Source of the DNA: Syntrophaceae bacterium UBA2210
GTDB lineage: Bacteria > Desulfobacterota > Syntrophia > Syntrophales > UBA2210
NCBI GenBank assembly: GCA_002327865.1
Contig: DCUQ01000033.1
Coordinates: 54,605-85,626, forward strand
Direction of reading: 5' to 3'
DNA: 31,022 bases
The position numbers and the translations under genes are program-made. The notes under the pieces were generated by a model. It was not told the origin of the DNA and made no database searches. It saw only the letters and a program-made list of their open reading frames with translations. Below are positions 1 through 6,976 of this stretch, in pieces; the stretch's first letter is position 1; each line of letters opens with the position of its first letter.

Positions 1-50
1 CGACCAACAGATTCGAAGTCTGCGACTCTATCCAGCTGAGCTACGGGCGC
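1..50 (-). tRNA. tRNA-Arg (anticodon TCG), 5' part only
   Basis: Read on the minus strand, the 5' end lies at position 50 and the gene runs off the window at position 1. Visible parts are the 5' acceptor strand GCGCCCG, a D-arm with GCTC paired to GAGT and AGCTGGATA between them, and an anticodon arm with GCAGA paired to TCTGT (last pair G-T). The seven-base loop is CTTCGAA, so the anticodon is TCG, which reads Arg CGA codons. The variable region begins as TTGGTCG; the T-arm, the 3' acceptor strand and any CCA are outside the window. Confidence 0.9.
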
Positions 51-283
51 TTTTTTCTCGTTCAGGCAAATTGCTATGGAAAAAAAGTTAGAGTCACAAA
101 ACCGCCTTAGAAAAATCGGTCTCCCTATTTATTCTTTTGAACCTCTTTCGTCAAGGATTATTTTACCTCCTCGACTCATTCTCTAAAAAGTTTCGAACTA
201 CGCCGGAATCCTGTCTAAAAAGACCGCTTTTACGTAATATTAACGAGCCGGTCGGATTAAATTTTTCTTTTTCCCAACGCGTT
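51..283. other. Intergenic spacer between tRNA-Arg and the selenium operon end
   Basis: This AT-rich stretch lies downstream of the last gene of the selenium operon and upstream of the tRNA, both on the minus strand. I find no convincing coding region and no clear hairpin followed by a T-run. A weak inverted repeat, GTCT-AAAA-AGAC, sits near 215-226. A tRNA promoter is expected here on the minus strand, but I cannot assign boxes with confidence. Confidence 0.4.
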
Positions 284-1147
284 TCAAACTCTTTTTTCGA
301 GGATTTCGGATAACGCTTGAGGAATACGGTGAATAACTTCAATGATTTGAGTCGCAGGCGTAGGTTTTGCGTAGTGACCGGCCAGCCGGTTTGCCTTCAT
401 CGCTATGACCGCAGCCTCTTCGATCGTCATACCCGAGTCGATCAGGGCCGAAACAATACCCGTAAGCGTGTCTCCGGTACCTCCCATGGCCTCAAGGGCT
501 TCTTCCACGGGACTGCTGACCCGCTCCAGTATTCCGCGCCGATCGGCCAGACAATCCTGCTTCCCCTTAACGAGAAGAAACCGGGCGGCGTTGTTGTGGG
601 TGTATGCGCGCTATATCAAATCAGGCACACGATTCTCGTCGTGCAGAATAAATCCCCGTGTATAGAAAGGGTGAGGCGCCTTTTCGTCCGCCAGGAAGGC
701 CAGTTCACCAATGTCGGGGGTAAAAAGATCATAGAGCGAAGATTTGCCGCTCATCTTAGCCGCATACATGAAGCCAGCATCAGCTATCAGAGTCGGAGGT
801 TTCTGCATTTCGTGCAGGGTTTGCTGCAAGCGTTCGTGCCAGTGGACAATGGGTTGCAGGTAGTGAAACGTCAAAGTTCGGAAAGAAGAATCAGGCAGGT
901 AGTCGTTTAAATACTTATAAAGGTTCCTGCTTCCCTTTCCCAAACCGATATCTCCGACCAGATACCCAAAGGGCGCCGGCAGGCCAAGTGTTTCTGTTGT
1001 ACTGATCGCGGCTGCCATCAGGGCTGTCGTGCCGCGATTGACAGCGACACACTTATCACAAATCCGGATGTTATCACCGGTAAGAGTGATCTCACCGCAT
1101 ACGACGGGGAATTCCTCAAAAGGTACCGTTCCTGCTATCGCGAGCAT
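284..1147 (-). pseudogene. NAD(P)H-hydrate dehydratase / kinase-fold protein interrupted by an in-frame TAG
   Basis: The frame starting with ATG at 1147 (GAGGAGG ribosome site about ten bases upstream) runs 178 codons to a TAG at 613-611. It then continues in the same frame, with no further stop or shift, for 108 more codons to a TGA at 286-284. The readthrough product would be 287 residues, the usual length of the YjeF C-terminal / ADP-dependent (S)-NAD(P)H-hydrate dehydratase domain, a ribokinase-like fold. Recognisable pieces are GDIGLGKGS and LFTPDIGELAFLAD before the stop, and LLVKGKQD and GGTGDTLTGI after it. GTGD carries the catalytic Asp of this fold, so termination at the TAG would give an inactive fragment. 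It is the last gene of the selenium operon, overlapping the preceding gene by 13 bases. It may be a nonsense-mutated pseudogene, a sequencing error, or a readthrough or pyrrolysine site. Family assignment is fairly sure; substrate is uncertain. Confidence 0.7.
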
Positions 1148-1695
1148 TGACGTTGCGCCTCCTCAAAAGCTAACTGCAGGGCATACCCGCAGAGAGTATG
1201 CCCTATCTCACGAGGGCTGGGCGCATCGTCAAGTGTTTGTCCCACCATTTTATAGGCCAGGTAAGGAACATCGGGGCAACCGCCACCGGAAACGTTAACA
1301 ATGTTCCCTGTCGACTTTTCAACGGTCAGCTTCATGTTAGCCGCCCGGACCATCAGGTATTCACCAAAATCCTTTATGTGAAAAAGTCCTACAGGTTGAA
1401 GAAGAGGACTTGTTGCCGGAACTACTTCCGGAGGTGGATTTCCCTCTTTCTCCAGCATCCTGAGTATGTTCAGCTCTTCAATGAGAGGGAATTCGATTAC
1501 CAGGTCACAACCGGTTTGAATTTCGGGAGGCGGTCCCATAACCCGGATCTCCCACCCTTCTCTTTTCAGTGAATTCTCCGCCTGGATAACTTCGCTGGTA
1601 TTTTCGAATACCATGATTCCGCGATCGGCATTTCCATTGTCGCCCGCTGCCCTTCTTTGTTTAACTTTAAAAAAATCCCGGACAGACACGATCAA
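1135..1695 (-). CDS. DUF3343 / putative Se/S carrier-like protein
   Basis: The 186-residue product contains, from about residue 28, a segment typical of the DUF3343 family (renamed putative Se/S carrier-like): MVFENTSEVIQAENSLKREG, then VMGPPPEIQTGCDL. A second half contains SGGGCPDVPYLA and a late Cys near the end. Family members recur beside selD, yedE and yedF and are proposed, not proven, to carry reduced selenium or sulfur on cysteine. Candidate carriers here are the Cys in QTGCDL, GGGCPD and HTLCGY. The TTG start at 1695 overlaps the TGA of the upstream TusA-like gene as TTGA, which suggests translational coupling. GTG at 1689, or the in-frame ATG opening MVFENTS, are alternative starts, and the first 27 residues look unconserved. 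It ends with TAG and overlaps the next gene by 13 bases. Confidence 0.75.
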   Translation of the reverse strand: MIVSVRDFFKVKQRRAAGDNGNADRGIMVFENTSEVIQAENSLKREGWEIRVMGPPPEIQTGCDLVIEFPLIEELNILRMLEKEGNPPPEVVPATSPLLQPVGLFHIKDFGEYLMVRAANMKLTVEKSTGNIVNVSGGGCPDVPYLAYKMVGQTLDDAPSPREIGHTLCGYALQLAFEEAQRQCSR

Positions 1696-1910
1696 TTTTT
1701 CCTTATTAAAATTCTGTATTCGTCGCCTTCTTCACGGACATCCGCTACTTTCCAGCCCTGACTCTGTGCGGCACGGGAAACATTTTCCTTCGATGTTTCC
1801 GTGTCTACGATAACCTCGATTTCGCTTGCGGTCCCTGTCTTTATCTCGTCAATGGTCATCAAAACCGGCTGAGGACAGGAAAGCCCTCTTGCATCAACTT
1901 TTGTACTCAT
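1692..1910 (-). CDS. TusA/YedF-like sulfur or selenium relay protein
   Basis: This small 72-residue protein is of the TusA (SirA) fold. It has the family signature near the N-terminus, DARGLSCPQPV, whose Cys is the persulfide or selenide carrier residue in TusA and YedF. I chose ATG at 1910 because AAGGAG lies six bases upstream and the ATG overlaps the yedE stop as ATGA; a longer in-frame start at 1952 lies inside yedE. Classical YedF of selenium loci is about twice as long, with a second domain; only the TusA part is present here. Its position between yedE and the DUF3343 gene suggests that it takes selenium or sulfur entering through YedE and passes it on. Family assignment is firm; the selenium substrate is inferred from context. 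Confidence 0.85.
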   Translation of the reverse strand: MSTKVDARGLSCPQPVLMTIDEIKTGTASEIEVIVDTETSKENVSRAAQSQGWKVADVREEGDEYRILIRKN

Positions 1911-3001
1911 GTTCTGCTCCTTTTTCTCATCGTAAATCCTATCAACAGACATACTACCAAACCAATAACAACCGCTTCGATCCCGTAGGGGCCGACACCT
2001 TTGGGCGAACTTGCCAGGCCGAAATTGTGTGCGAACCCAGCTCCTACGATCATTCCCAAAACAAAGACAGCGGCATCCCCGTCTCCTTCACCCGACAGGA
2101 ACAGTTGACGTCCCGGACACCCTCCGGCGAGAGCGAAAGCCAGACCGGCCAGAGTCATTCCCGCAAAGTTCCAGAAATGCATGGTATGCGCGACAGCCTG
2201 CCCTTCAAATCCCGGATGAAACTGACCGACAATGACATTCGTGACGAAAGCCGCGACGATAAGCGCGACAAATCCAAAGAGCAAGTGAGTCTGATGAAAA
2301 AGTACAAAATCTCTTATCGCGCCCATAGTACAGAAACGGCTTCTCTGCGCGAGAAATCCTATCACCAGACCTATCACCAGAGAGACAGCAAGTGCCGCAT
2401 GCATTGAACCGGGTCCCTTCAGGCTGTAAAAGAGAACCCCGCTTTTGTCCTGACCTTCAATCTGCGGGAAAGCGATGAGAAGAGCCAGGAACCCTAACAT
2501 GATGAGAGGAAGCACCCATCCGGCCGCCGTATGAGTTGACTGGGTACGACCCAGATTATAACCCCTTTTAAGGAAGAGGGTTCCGATCCAGATACCGAAT
2601 ATCAATCCCAGAAGACCCAGGATGGCGTTTCCATCGCCGCCGGCCAGTCGCAACGCGGCACGCCAAGGGCATCCCAGAAAAACAAGCGCGCCGATCATGG
2701 CGAAAACACCAAGAACAAACCTTACAATAGGAGCGGAACCGAGACGGGGACGAAACTCTTTGAAAAGATATGCGGCAATGAGTGCTCCGATGACGAAACC
2801 GATGATTTCCGGGCGTATGTATTGAACGACTCCCGCACGGTGCAAACCCAGCGCGCCGGCGATATCTCTTTCAAAACAGGCTACGCATATTCCCATGTTG
2901 CCGGGGTTACCCAGCTTCTGGAGAAGAGAGGCAAAGACCCCGATAAACAGACCGACGCCTACAATTCCCCAACGAGTGGCAAAAAAGTTCTTTAATTTCA
3001 C
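1907..3001 (-). CDS. yedE: YedE-family selenium-metabolism membrane protein (putative transporter)
   Basis: The 364-residue polytopic membrane protein belongs to the YeeE/YedE family, whose sulfur branch imports thiosulfate and whose selenium branch clusters with selD and yedF. Repeated family motifs are visible: GICVACFERD near the N-terminus, FLGCPWRAALRLAGGDGNA, RSRFCTMGAIRDF, and GGCPGRQLFLSGEGDGDA. The Cys residues in these motifs line the substrate path in thiosulfate-transporting relatives. About nine to ten hydrophobic segments alternate with them. I chose GTG at 3001 because GGGAGGA lies eight bases upstream; a start at 3055 would extend into the leader hairpin and add an unlikely hydrophilic stretch. 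It sits in the selD operon, overlaps the TusA-like gene by four bases and has a 139-base leader. The role in selenium uptake is inferred from the family and context. Confidence 0.88.
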   Translation of the reverse strand: MKLKNFFATRWGIVGVGLFIGVFASLLQKLGNPGNMGICVACFERDIAGALGLHRAGVVQYIRPEIIGFVIGALIAAYLFKEFRPRLGSAPIVRFVLGVFAMIGALVFLGCPWRAALRLAGGDGNAILGLLGLIFGIWIGTLFLKRGYNLGRTQSTHTAAGWVLPLIMLGFLALLIAFPQIEGQDKSGVLFYSLKGPGSMHAALAVSLVIGLVIGFLAQRSRFCTMGAIRDFVLFHQTHLLFGFVALIVAAFVTNVIVGQFHPGFEGQAVAHTMHFWNFAGMTLAGLAFALAGGCPGRQLFLSGEGDGDAAVFVLGMIVGAGFAHNFGLASSPKGVGPYGIEAVVIGLVVCLLIGFTMRKRSRT

Positions 3002-3042
3002 GAATAAATCCTCCCTTCTTACTGAATGATAACCGTCCGAAT

Positions 3043-3066
3043 ATTTACACGGCATATCGTGTAAAT
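3043..3066. promoter_or_regulatory. Perfect inverted repeat in the yedE leader
   Basis: ATTTACACG (3043-3051) and CGTGTAAAT (3058-3066) form a perfect nine-base dyad around GCATAT. It sits about 42 bases upstream of the yedE GTG. No T-run follows on either strand, so it looks more like an operator or an mRNA hairpin than a terminator. The neighbouring spacer also holds two copies of the AT palindrome TAATATTAAT near 3129-3155. Function is unknown. Confidence 0.5.
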
Positions 3067-3140
3067 CAACTTTGGCTATAAGTCAAATTCATAATATGAA
3101 TAAGAGAAGAAGGGATGATAACTTTTACTAATATTAATAA

Positions 3141-3368
3141 CTATTTAATATTAATGGCCGTCTCGAGGTCGATCAGGAGTTTTCCAAGATCCAGCCCATA
3201 TTTTCTTGCGACATCTTCCAGCGACTCGAAGAGTGATTGACAACAGATACACTCACCGGCCGTTTTATCGTACCGCTTAAAAACAGTTTCCGTCTCACGG
3301 TACTTGGACACAAGATCAAGGACCGTTACCGTGGGATCAAGAGTGCGTTTATAACCATCCATGGCCAA
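3141..3368 (-). CDS. Small DUF1858-like CxCC protein of the selenium cluster
   Basis: This 75-residue soluble protein resembles DUF1858 / hybrid-cluster-associated disulfide proteins: an N-terminal helix pattern (TVLDLVSKYRETETVFKRY), a Cys-rich turn GECICCQSLFESL, then a helical end. It lies between selD and yedE, 35 bases after the selD stop. DUF1858 members usually have a CxxC-like redox or metal motif; here the motif reads C-I-C-C. With three close cysteines it could bind selenium, sulfur or a metal, but nothing in the sequence proves this. TTG at 3368 has AGGA about six bases upstream, while ATG at 3362 gives a more usual start codon with worse spacing, so the start is uncertain by two codons. 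The stop is TAG. Confidence 0.75.
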   Translation of the reverse strand: MAMDGYKRTLDPTVTVLDLVSKYRETETVFKRYDKTAGECICCQSLFESLEDVARKYGLDLGKLLIDLETAINIK

Positions 3369-3403
3369 CGATTTTCCTTTTTAATCGTTCATGAAAAGGG
3401 GGA

Positions 3404-4459
3404 TTAGAGAATCAGAATCCTTCCTTTCGGCTCTGCCGAAATCCTGCCGATTATGGAAGCCGCCTCAATTCCTTCATCGTTCATTTCCTTAACCAGATAT
3501 TCCGCCTCTTTAAAGGGCAGAGAAATGAGCAAGCCGCCCGATGTCTGAGGGTCAAAGAAAACATCCACAAGCCATTGAGGGCAGTCGGGACCTATATCGA
3601 TCATGTTCATTCTGAACTTTCTATTACGGTTCAATCCCCCCGGTATAATGCCCATTTCGACAAATTCCTGTATCTCGCGGAAAACCGGCACTGAAAAAGC
3701 GTTTATAACCATACCAACATCGGCCCCTTCAATCATTTCAGAGGCATGCCCGAGAAGGCCGAAACCCGTGACATCCGTACAGGCATGAACATTCGGATAT
3801 TTTGTCATTAAATCGGCCGCACGCTTATTGAGTTCCACCATACATTGTATAGACTTGCTTACCAGATTTTCGCCCGCCATATCGGCTTTCAGAAGCGTAT
3901 TGATGATGCCGGTACCCAGCGGTTTGGTAAGGATTAAGGCATCTCCATCCTTCGCCCCTCTGTTTAAGAGTACCTTGTCGGGATGGATTTCACCGGTAAC
4001 CGACAGGCCGTACTTTAATTCATCATCCTCGACGCTGTGACCGCCGACAAGGATAACGCCGGCCTCGCGCATTTTGTTTAATCCTCCTAAGAGGATTTCC
4101 CTGAGTATTGCTATATCCATCTTGTTAATGGGAAAACAGATTATGTTCATTGCCGTGAGCGGCTTTCCTCCCATGGCATATACATCCGACAGGGCATTTG
4201 CCACCGTGACTTGGCCGAAGGTATAAGGGTCGTCGACAATGGGCGTAAAAAAGTCGAGGGTCTGTATGATGGCAAGATCGTCTCTCAGTCTGTAGACCCC
4301 CGCGTCGTCGGTATTTTCAATGCCGACTATCAAATTCGGATCGGATATAAGCGGAAGCCCGCTTAGCGCCTGATTAAGGTCACCCGGACCTATCTTACAG
4401 GCTCACCCGGCACCGTGAACCGTTTCTGTTAACCGTATCCTCTTGGTCATATCATTCAT
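3404..4459 (-). CDS. selD: Selenide, water dikinase SelD, itself a selenoprotein (in-frame UGA at codon 19)
   Basis: SelD makes selenophosphate from selenide and ATP, the selenium donor for selenocysteine and selenouridine. The body is unmistakable: GIENTDDAGVYRL, ALSDVYAMGGKPLTAMNI, GVILVGGHSVEDDE, CTDVTGFGLLGHASEM and FFDPQTSGGLL. A conventional start at 4333 would remove the catalytic loop. Reading upstream in frame gives HGAG-TGA-ACKIGPGDL, where the TGA at 4405-4403 falls exactly at the catalytic Cys/Sec site (GAG-C/U-x-C-K in the family). ATG at 4459 has GGTGAG about nine bases upstream; length with Sec19 is 351 residues, normal for SelD. A SECIS-like hairpin follows the UGA at once. 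It is the first gene of the minus-strand selenium operon, with a strong promoter upstream and a divergent LysR gene. I am very sure of identity and quite sure of Sec decoding. Confidence 0.96.
4368..4402 (-). promoter_or_regulatory. SECIS-like hairpin directly after the selD UGA
   Basis: On the minus-strand mRNA the bases after the UGA fold as a lower stem GCCUG/CAGGC, an internal loop, and an upper stem GGUC/GACC closed by the apical loop CGGGU. The apical loop begins 16 bases after the UGA and has G at its second position. That fits the general bacterial SECIS pattern: a short stem-loop about 16-37 bases downstream with a G among the first two loop bases. It would recruit SelB-tRNA(Sec) for insertion at codon 19. 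Folding was done by eye. Confidence 0.75.
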
Positions 4460-4505
4460 ATAGTTCTCACCCGTACACATCTATTATAAATTTTCACGGA
4501 ATAAT

Positions 4506-4531
4506 CATAATATCTTTTTTGGATTATTATG
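4506..4531. promoter_or_regulatory. Inverted repeat between selD and the LysR gene
   Basis: CATAATA (4506-4512) and TATTATG (4525-4531) form a perfect seven-base dyad with a 12-base spacer. It overlaps the proposed selD -10 box. An overlapping dyad AATAATC/GATTATT is at 4500-4506 and 4522-4528. It may be a second site for the adjacent LysR protein, but AT-rich dyads arise easily by chance. Confidence 0.35.
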
Positions 4532-4551
4532 AAAATAGATGAATATGTCAA
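4523..4551 (-). promoter_or_regulatory. Sigma-70-type promoter of the selD operon
   Basis: On the minus strand a perfect TTGACA (4551-4546) is followed after exactly 17 bases by AATAAT (4528-4523). Transcription would begin roughly 55-60 bases upstream of the selD ATG at 4459. A second TATAAT lies at 4488-4483 but lacks a good -35 box. Confidence 0.65.
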
Positions 4552-4557
4552 ATTCAT
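4539..4557. promoter_or_regulatory. Candidate LysR operator overlapping the selD -35 box
   Basis: ATGAAT (4539-4544) and ATTCAT (4552-4557) form a perfect six-base dyad with a seven-base spacer. That is the arm-N7-arm geometry typical of LysR-family sites. Its centre lies inside the selD TTGACA box, and a TATAAT at 4564-4569, a possible LysR-gene -10, is just beyond. One bound dimer could thus control both divergent promoters. Binding is inferred only. Confidence 0.5.
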
Positions 4558-4610
4558 TATGGTTATAATTATCGTTTGCTTATAAAGATTGCTTATGATA
4601 TTTGATTCCC

Positions 4611-5546
4611 ATGGATAAGAAACTGATAAATATTACCATTCAACAGCTCGGGTCCCTGGTCAATCTTGTTAAAGAGAGAAGTTTCAGCAAGGCGGCCAAG
4701 AAGATGTACCTTACACAGCCTTCCCTTACAAAGCACATAAAGAATCTCGAAGAAGAGATCGGGGCAAGGGTCGTGGAAAGAAAAAACACCGGCGTTACGC
4801 TTACGCAGGAAGGGAAAATTCTGTACGAGTGCGCAAAACGGACGCTTGCACATATTGAAGAAACAGGAGAAAAGATATCCAGGATAAAAGAAAGCGAAGC
4901 GGGTGATATCTATATTGCCGCAAGCTCTATCCCCGCGACGTATATCCTTCCCCAGGTGTTGAAAGCATTCAGGAACAGGCATGCCGATATCAAGTGCCGT
5001 ATTAAATCGAGCGACAGCGAATCAGCCATGGGAATGATACTCGACGGCGAGGTTGAGATCGGATTTGTGGGGAGGGAAATTACGCACAAACAGTTATGTT
5101 CGACACCTCTCTGGGGGGACAGACTTGTCCTGATAATTCCCGCTGATCACCGATGGCACGGAAAGAAAAAAGTGTCTTGTTCAGAGGTTTTGAAAGAACC
5201 GTTCGTATCACGGGAGCAGGGATCGGCCACACGCATGATTGTAGAAAAATACTTCCGGGAAAACACAAATTCGGATTTTTCCGGATTCAATACCATTTGT
5301 GAATTCGGCAGCTCCACAGCGGTTAAAGAAGCCGTCATAAACGGCCTCGGTGTATCGATAATTTCAATACACGCGGTAAGACGTGAACTGGGCAACGGGA
5401 CATTACGCGAGATACCGCTGGAAGGTTGTTCCATTGAAAGAAACTTCCACATGATATACAAAAGCAACCTCGGGTTGATGAAACACCATGAGATATTCAT
5501 CGACTTCATAAAAGATTACGGATTGAACATATGCCATGAGCAATAG
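4611..5546 (+). CDS. LysR-family regulator of the selenium-metabolism type
   Basis: The 311-residue product has an N-terminal winged helix-turn-helix (FSKAAKKMYLTQPSLTKHI, about residues 26-44) and a C-terminal periplasmic-binding-protein-like effector domain (from about residue 90). It is divergent from selD, with about 150 bases between start codons, the classical arrangement for a LysR protein that controls its neighbour and itself. A selenium-metabolism-associated LysR family beside selD/yedE is known in Desulfobacterota and Firmicutes; the effector is not established to my knowledge. I prefer ATG at 4611 over the in-frame TTG at 4602; neither has a clear ribosome site. The gene ends in TAG and overlaps the next gene by 11 bases, so thrC may depend on this regulator's transcript. 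Confidence 0.88.
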   Translation: MDKKLINITIQQLGSLVNLVKERSFSKAAKKMYLTQPSLTKHIKNLEEEIGARVVERKNTGVTLTQEGKILYECAKRTLAHIEETGEKISRIKESEAGDIYIAASSIPATYILPQVLKAFRNRHADIKCRIKSSDSESAMGMILDGEVEIGFVGREITHKQLCSTPLWGDRLVLIIPADHRWHGKKKVSCSEVLKEPFVSREQGSATRMIVEKYFRENTNSDFSGFNTICEFGSSTAVKEAVINGLGVSIISIHAVRRELGNGTLREIPLEGCSIERNFHMIYKSNLGLMKHHEIFIDFIKDYGLNICHEQ

Positions 5547-6918
5547 AATACTTTACTACAGCACCAACAGGAATCTCGACAACGCAGATGGCATTGTCCC
5601 GTTCAGGGAAAAGGTGACATTCAAAGAAGCACTCCTTCAGGGTCAGGCGCCTGACGAGGGCCTTTATATGCCCGATGTCATCCCCCGCATATCTCTCGAG
5701 GCCATCACTTCGCTGAAGAATACAAGTTACATCGAAGCGGCAATGCTTGTTACCGGGGCGTTACTGGGCGACGAGATAGATGAGGGTACCTTGCGGAAAA
5801 TCATAGAAGATTCATATCCGTTCGACGTTCCGCTGGAGAATGTCATCGACCGTAAATATATCATGCGCCTCGATATGGGACCGACGGCATCATTCAAGGA
5901 TTTTGCCGCACGGATGATGGCGCGGCTGATGAGTCACTTTCGTGATCGTGAAAAGATTCTGCATGTACTGGTAGCGACTTCCGGAGATACGGGCAGCGCC
6001 GTCGGAGAAGCATTCAAGGGTGTCGAAGGGATCGATGTCAACATTCTGTATCCGAAGAGTGAAGTAAGCGGGAGGCAGAAGAAACAACTAGACTCGATCG
6101 GCGGCAATGTCAGTGCCGTTGCCGTCGATGGAAAATTCGACGATTGTCAGGATCTGGTGAAACAGGCGTTTTCCGATCCCTCACTCGGCCATTTATCCTT
6201 TACCTCGGCAAATTCAATAAACTTCGGAAGGATACTTCCGCAAATGGTCTACTATTTCTACGCCTATGCACGGCTCTGCCGGGATGGGGAACATATCGTA
6301 GTGTCGGTTCCTTCGGGAAACTTCGGGAACGCTCTCGGATGCGAATACGCTAGACGGATGGGGCTTCCTGTAAGCAAACTGGTCATGCCCACGAATGAAA
6401 ATGACGAGTTTCCGCGATTCCTGGAAAAGGGAGCGTACCGGAAGCTGTCCCCATCGATAGCATGTATCTCAAACGCCATGAATGTAGGTCATCCCAGCAA
6501 TCTCGCCCGTTTCTTCGAGTTATATGGCGGGACGGTCGACAGGAAGGGAACGGTTCGCAGGTATCCCGATATCGACATGATGAGGAAAAATATCTTTTCC
6601 GTAAGCATATCCGATCGGGAAACAAAACGATGCATCAAGGAAACATACGAACGGTACGGTACCGTTCTCGAACCTCACGGCGCGGTTGGATGGCGGGGAC
6701 TCGAAATATATCTCGAGCGATACGGAGACGCTCCGCTTTGCGTTTCCCTGGAAACGGCGCACCCCGCAAAATTTCCGGCAGAGATTGTCGAGCTTCTCGG
6801 TATTACACCAGAAATACCGGAAAGTATGGAAGGCATCGACGAAAGAAAAGGCGAAGCGAAAGAATTGCCTGCGGATTATCAAATATTCAAAGATTATCTT
6901 CAGGATAACTTGAAATAG
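5536..6918 (+). CDS. thrC: Threonine synthase
   Basis: This PLP enzyme converts O-phosphohomoserine to threonine, the last step of threonine synthesis in the cytoplasm. The 460-residue protein has the ThrC-type N-terminal segment (EALLQGQAPDEGLYMPD), the PLP lysine in GPTASFKDFAARMM (Lys121), the phosphate-loop region VATSGDTGSAV, and SVPSGNFGNAL. Length matches the longer, E. coli-like threonine synthase class. The ATG at 5536 lies within the end of the LysR gene, an 11-base overlap, so the two are probably translated from one mRNA. That link with a selenium regulator is unusual and may be only a local arrangement. The stop is TAG, with a weak GU-containing stem-loop at 6918-6940 beyond it and no T-run. 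Confidence 0.95.
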   Translation: MSNRILYYSTNRNLDNADGIVPFREKVTFKEALLQGQAPDEGLYMPDVIPRISLEAITSLKNTSYIEAAMLVTGALLGDEIDEGTLRKIIEDSYPFDVPLENVIDRKYIMRLDMGPTASFKDFAARMMARLMSHFRDREKILHVLVATSGDTGSAVGEAFKGVEGIDVNILYPKSEVSGRQKKQLDSIGGNVSAVAVDGKFDDCQDLVKQAFSDPSLGHLSFTSANSINFGRILPQMVYYFYAYARLCRDGEHIVVSVPSGNFGNALGCEYARRMGLPVSKLVMPTNENDEFPRFLEKGAYRKLSPSIACISNAMNVGHPSNLARFFELYGGTVDRKGTVRRYPDIDMMRKNIFSVSISDRETKRCIKETYERYGTVLEPHGAVGWRGLEIYLERYGDAPLCVSLETAHPAKFPAEIVELLGITPEIPESMEGIDERKGEAKELPADYQIFKDYLQDNLK

Positions 6919-6976
6919 GGGTCATAAGAAATTTGATCCCATATCGGTCTCTTGTTCTAAACAACCAGGGGGGGAT

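Noticed and set aside
611..1147. The 178-codon fragment as a complete separate gene, with 284-508 as another
   Set aside because: Both pieces are in one frame joined by open codons and together match one full-length kinase-fold family; the second piece has no credible start.
3043..3066. Rho-independent terminator before yedE
   Set aside because: The hairpin is perfect but neither side is followed by a T-run, and the operon continues through it.
3404..4333. SelD starting at 4333 as a shorter conventional gene
   Set aside because: It would lack the glycine-rich catalytic loop; the upstream frame with the UGA at the Sec position restores the whole family N-terminus and has a ribosome site.
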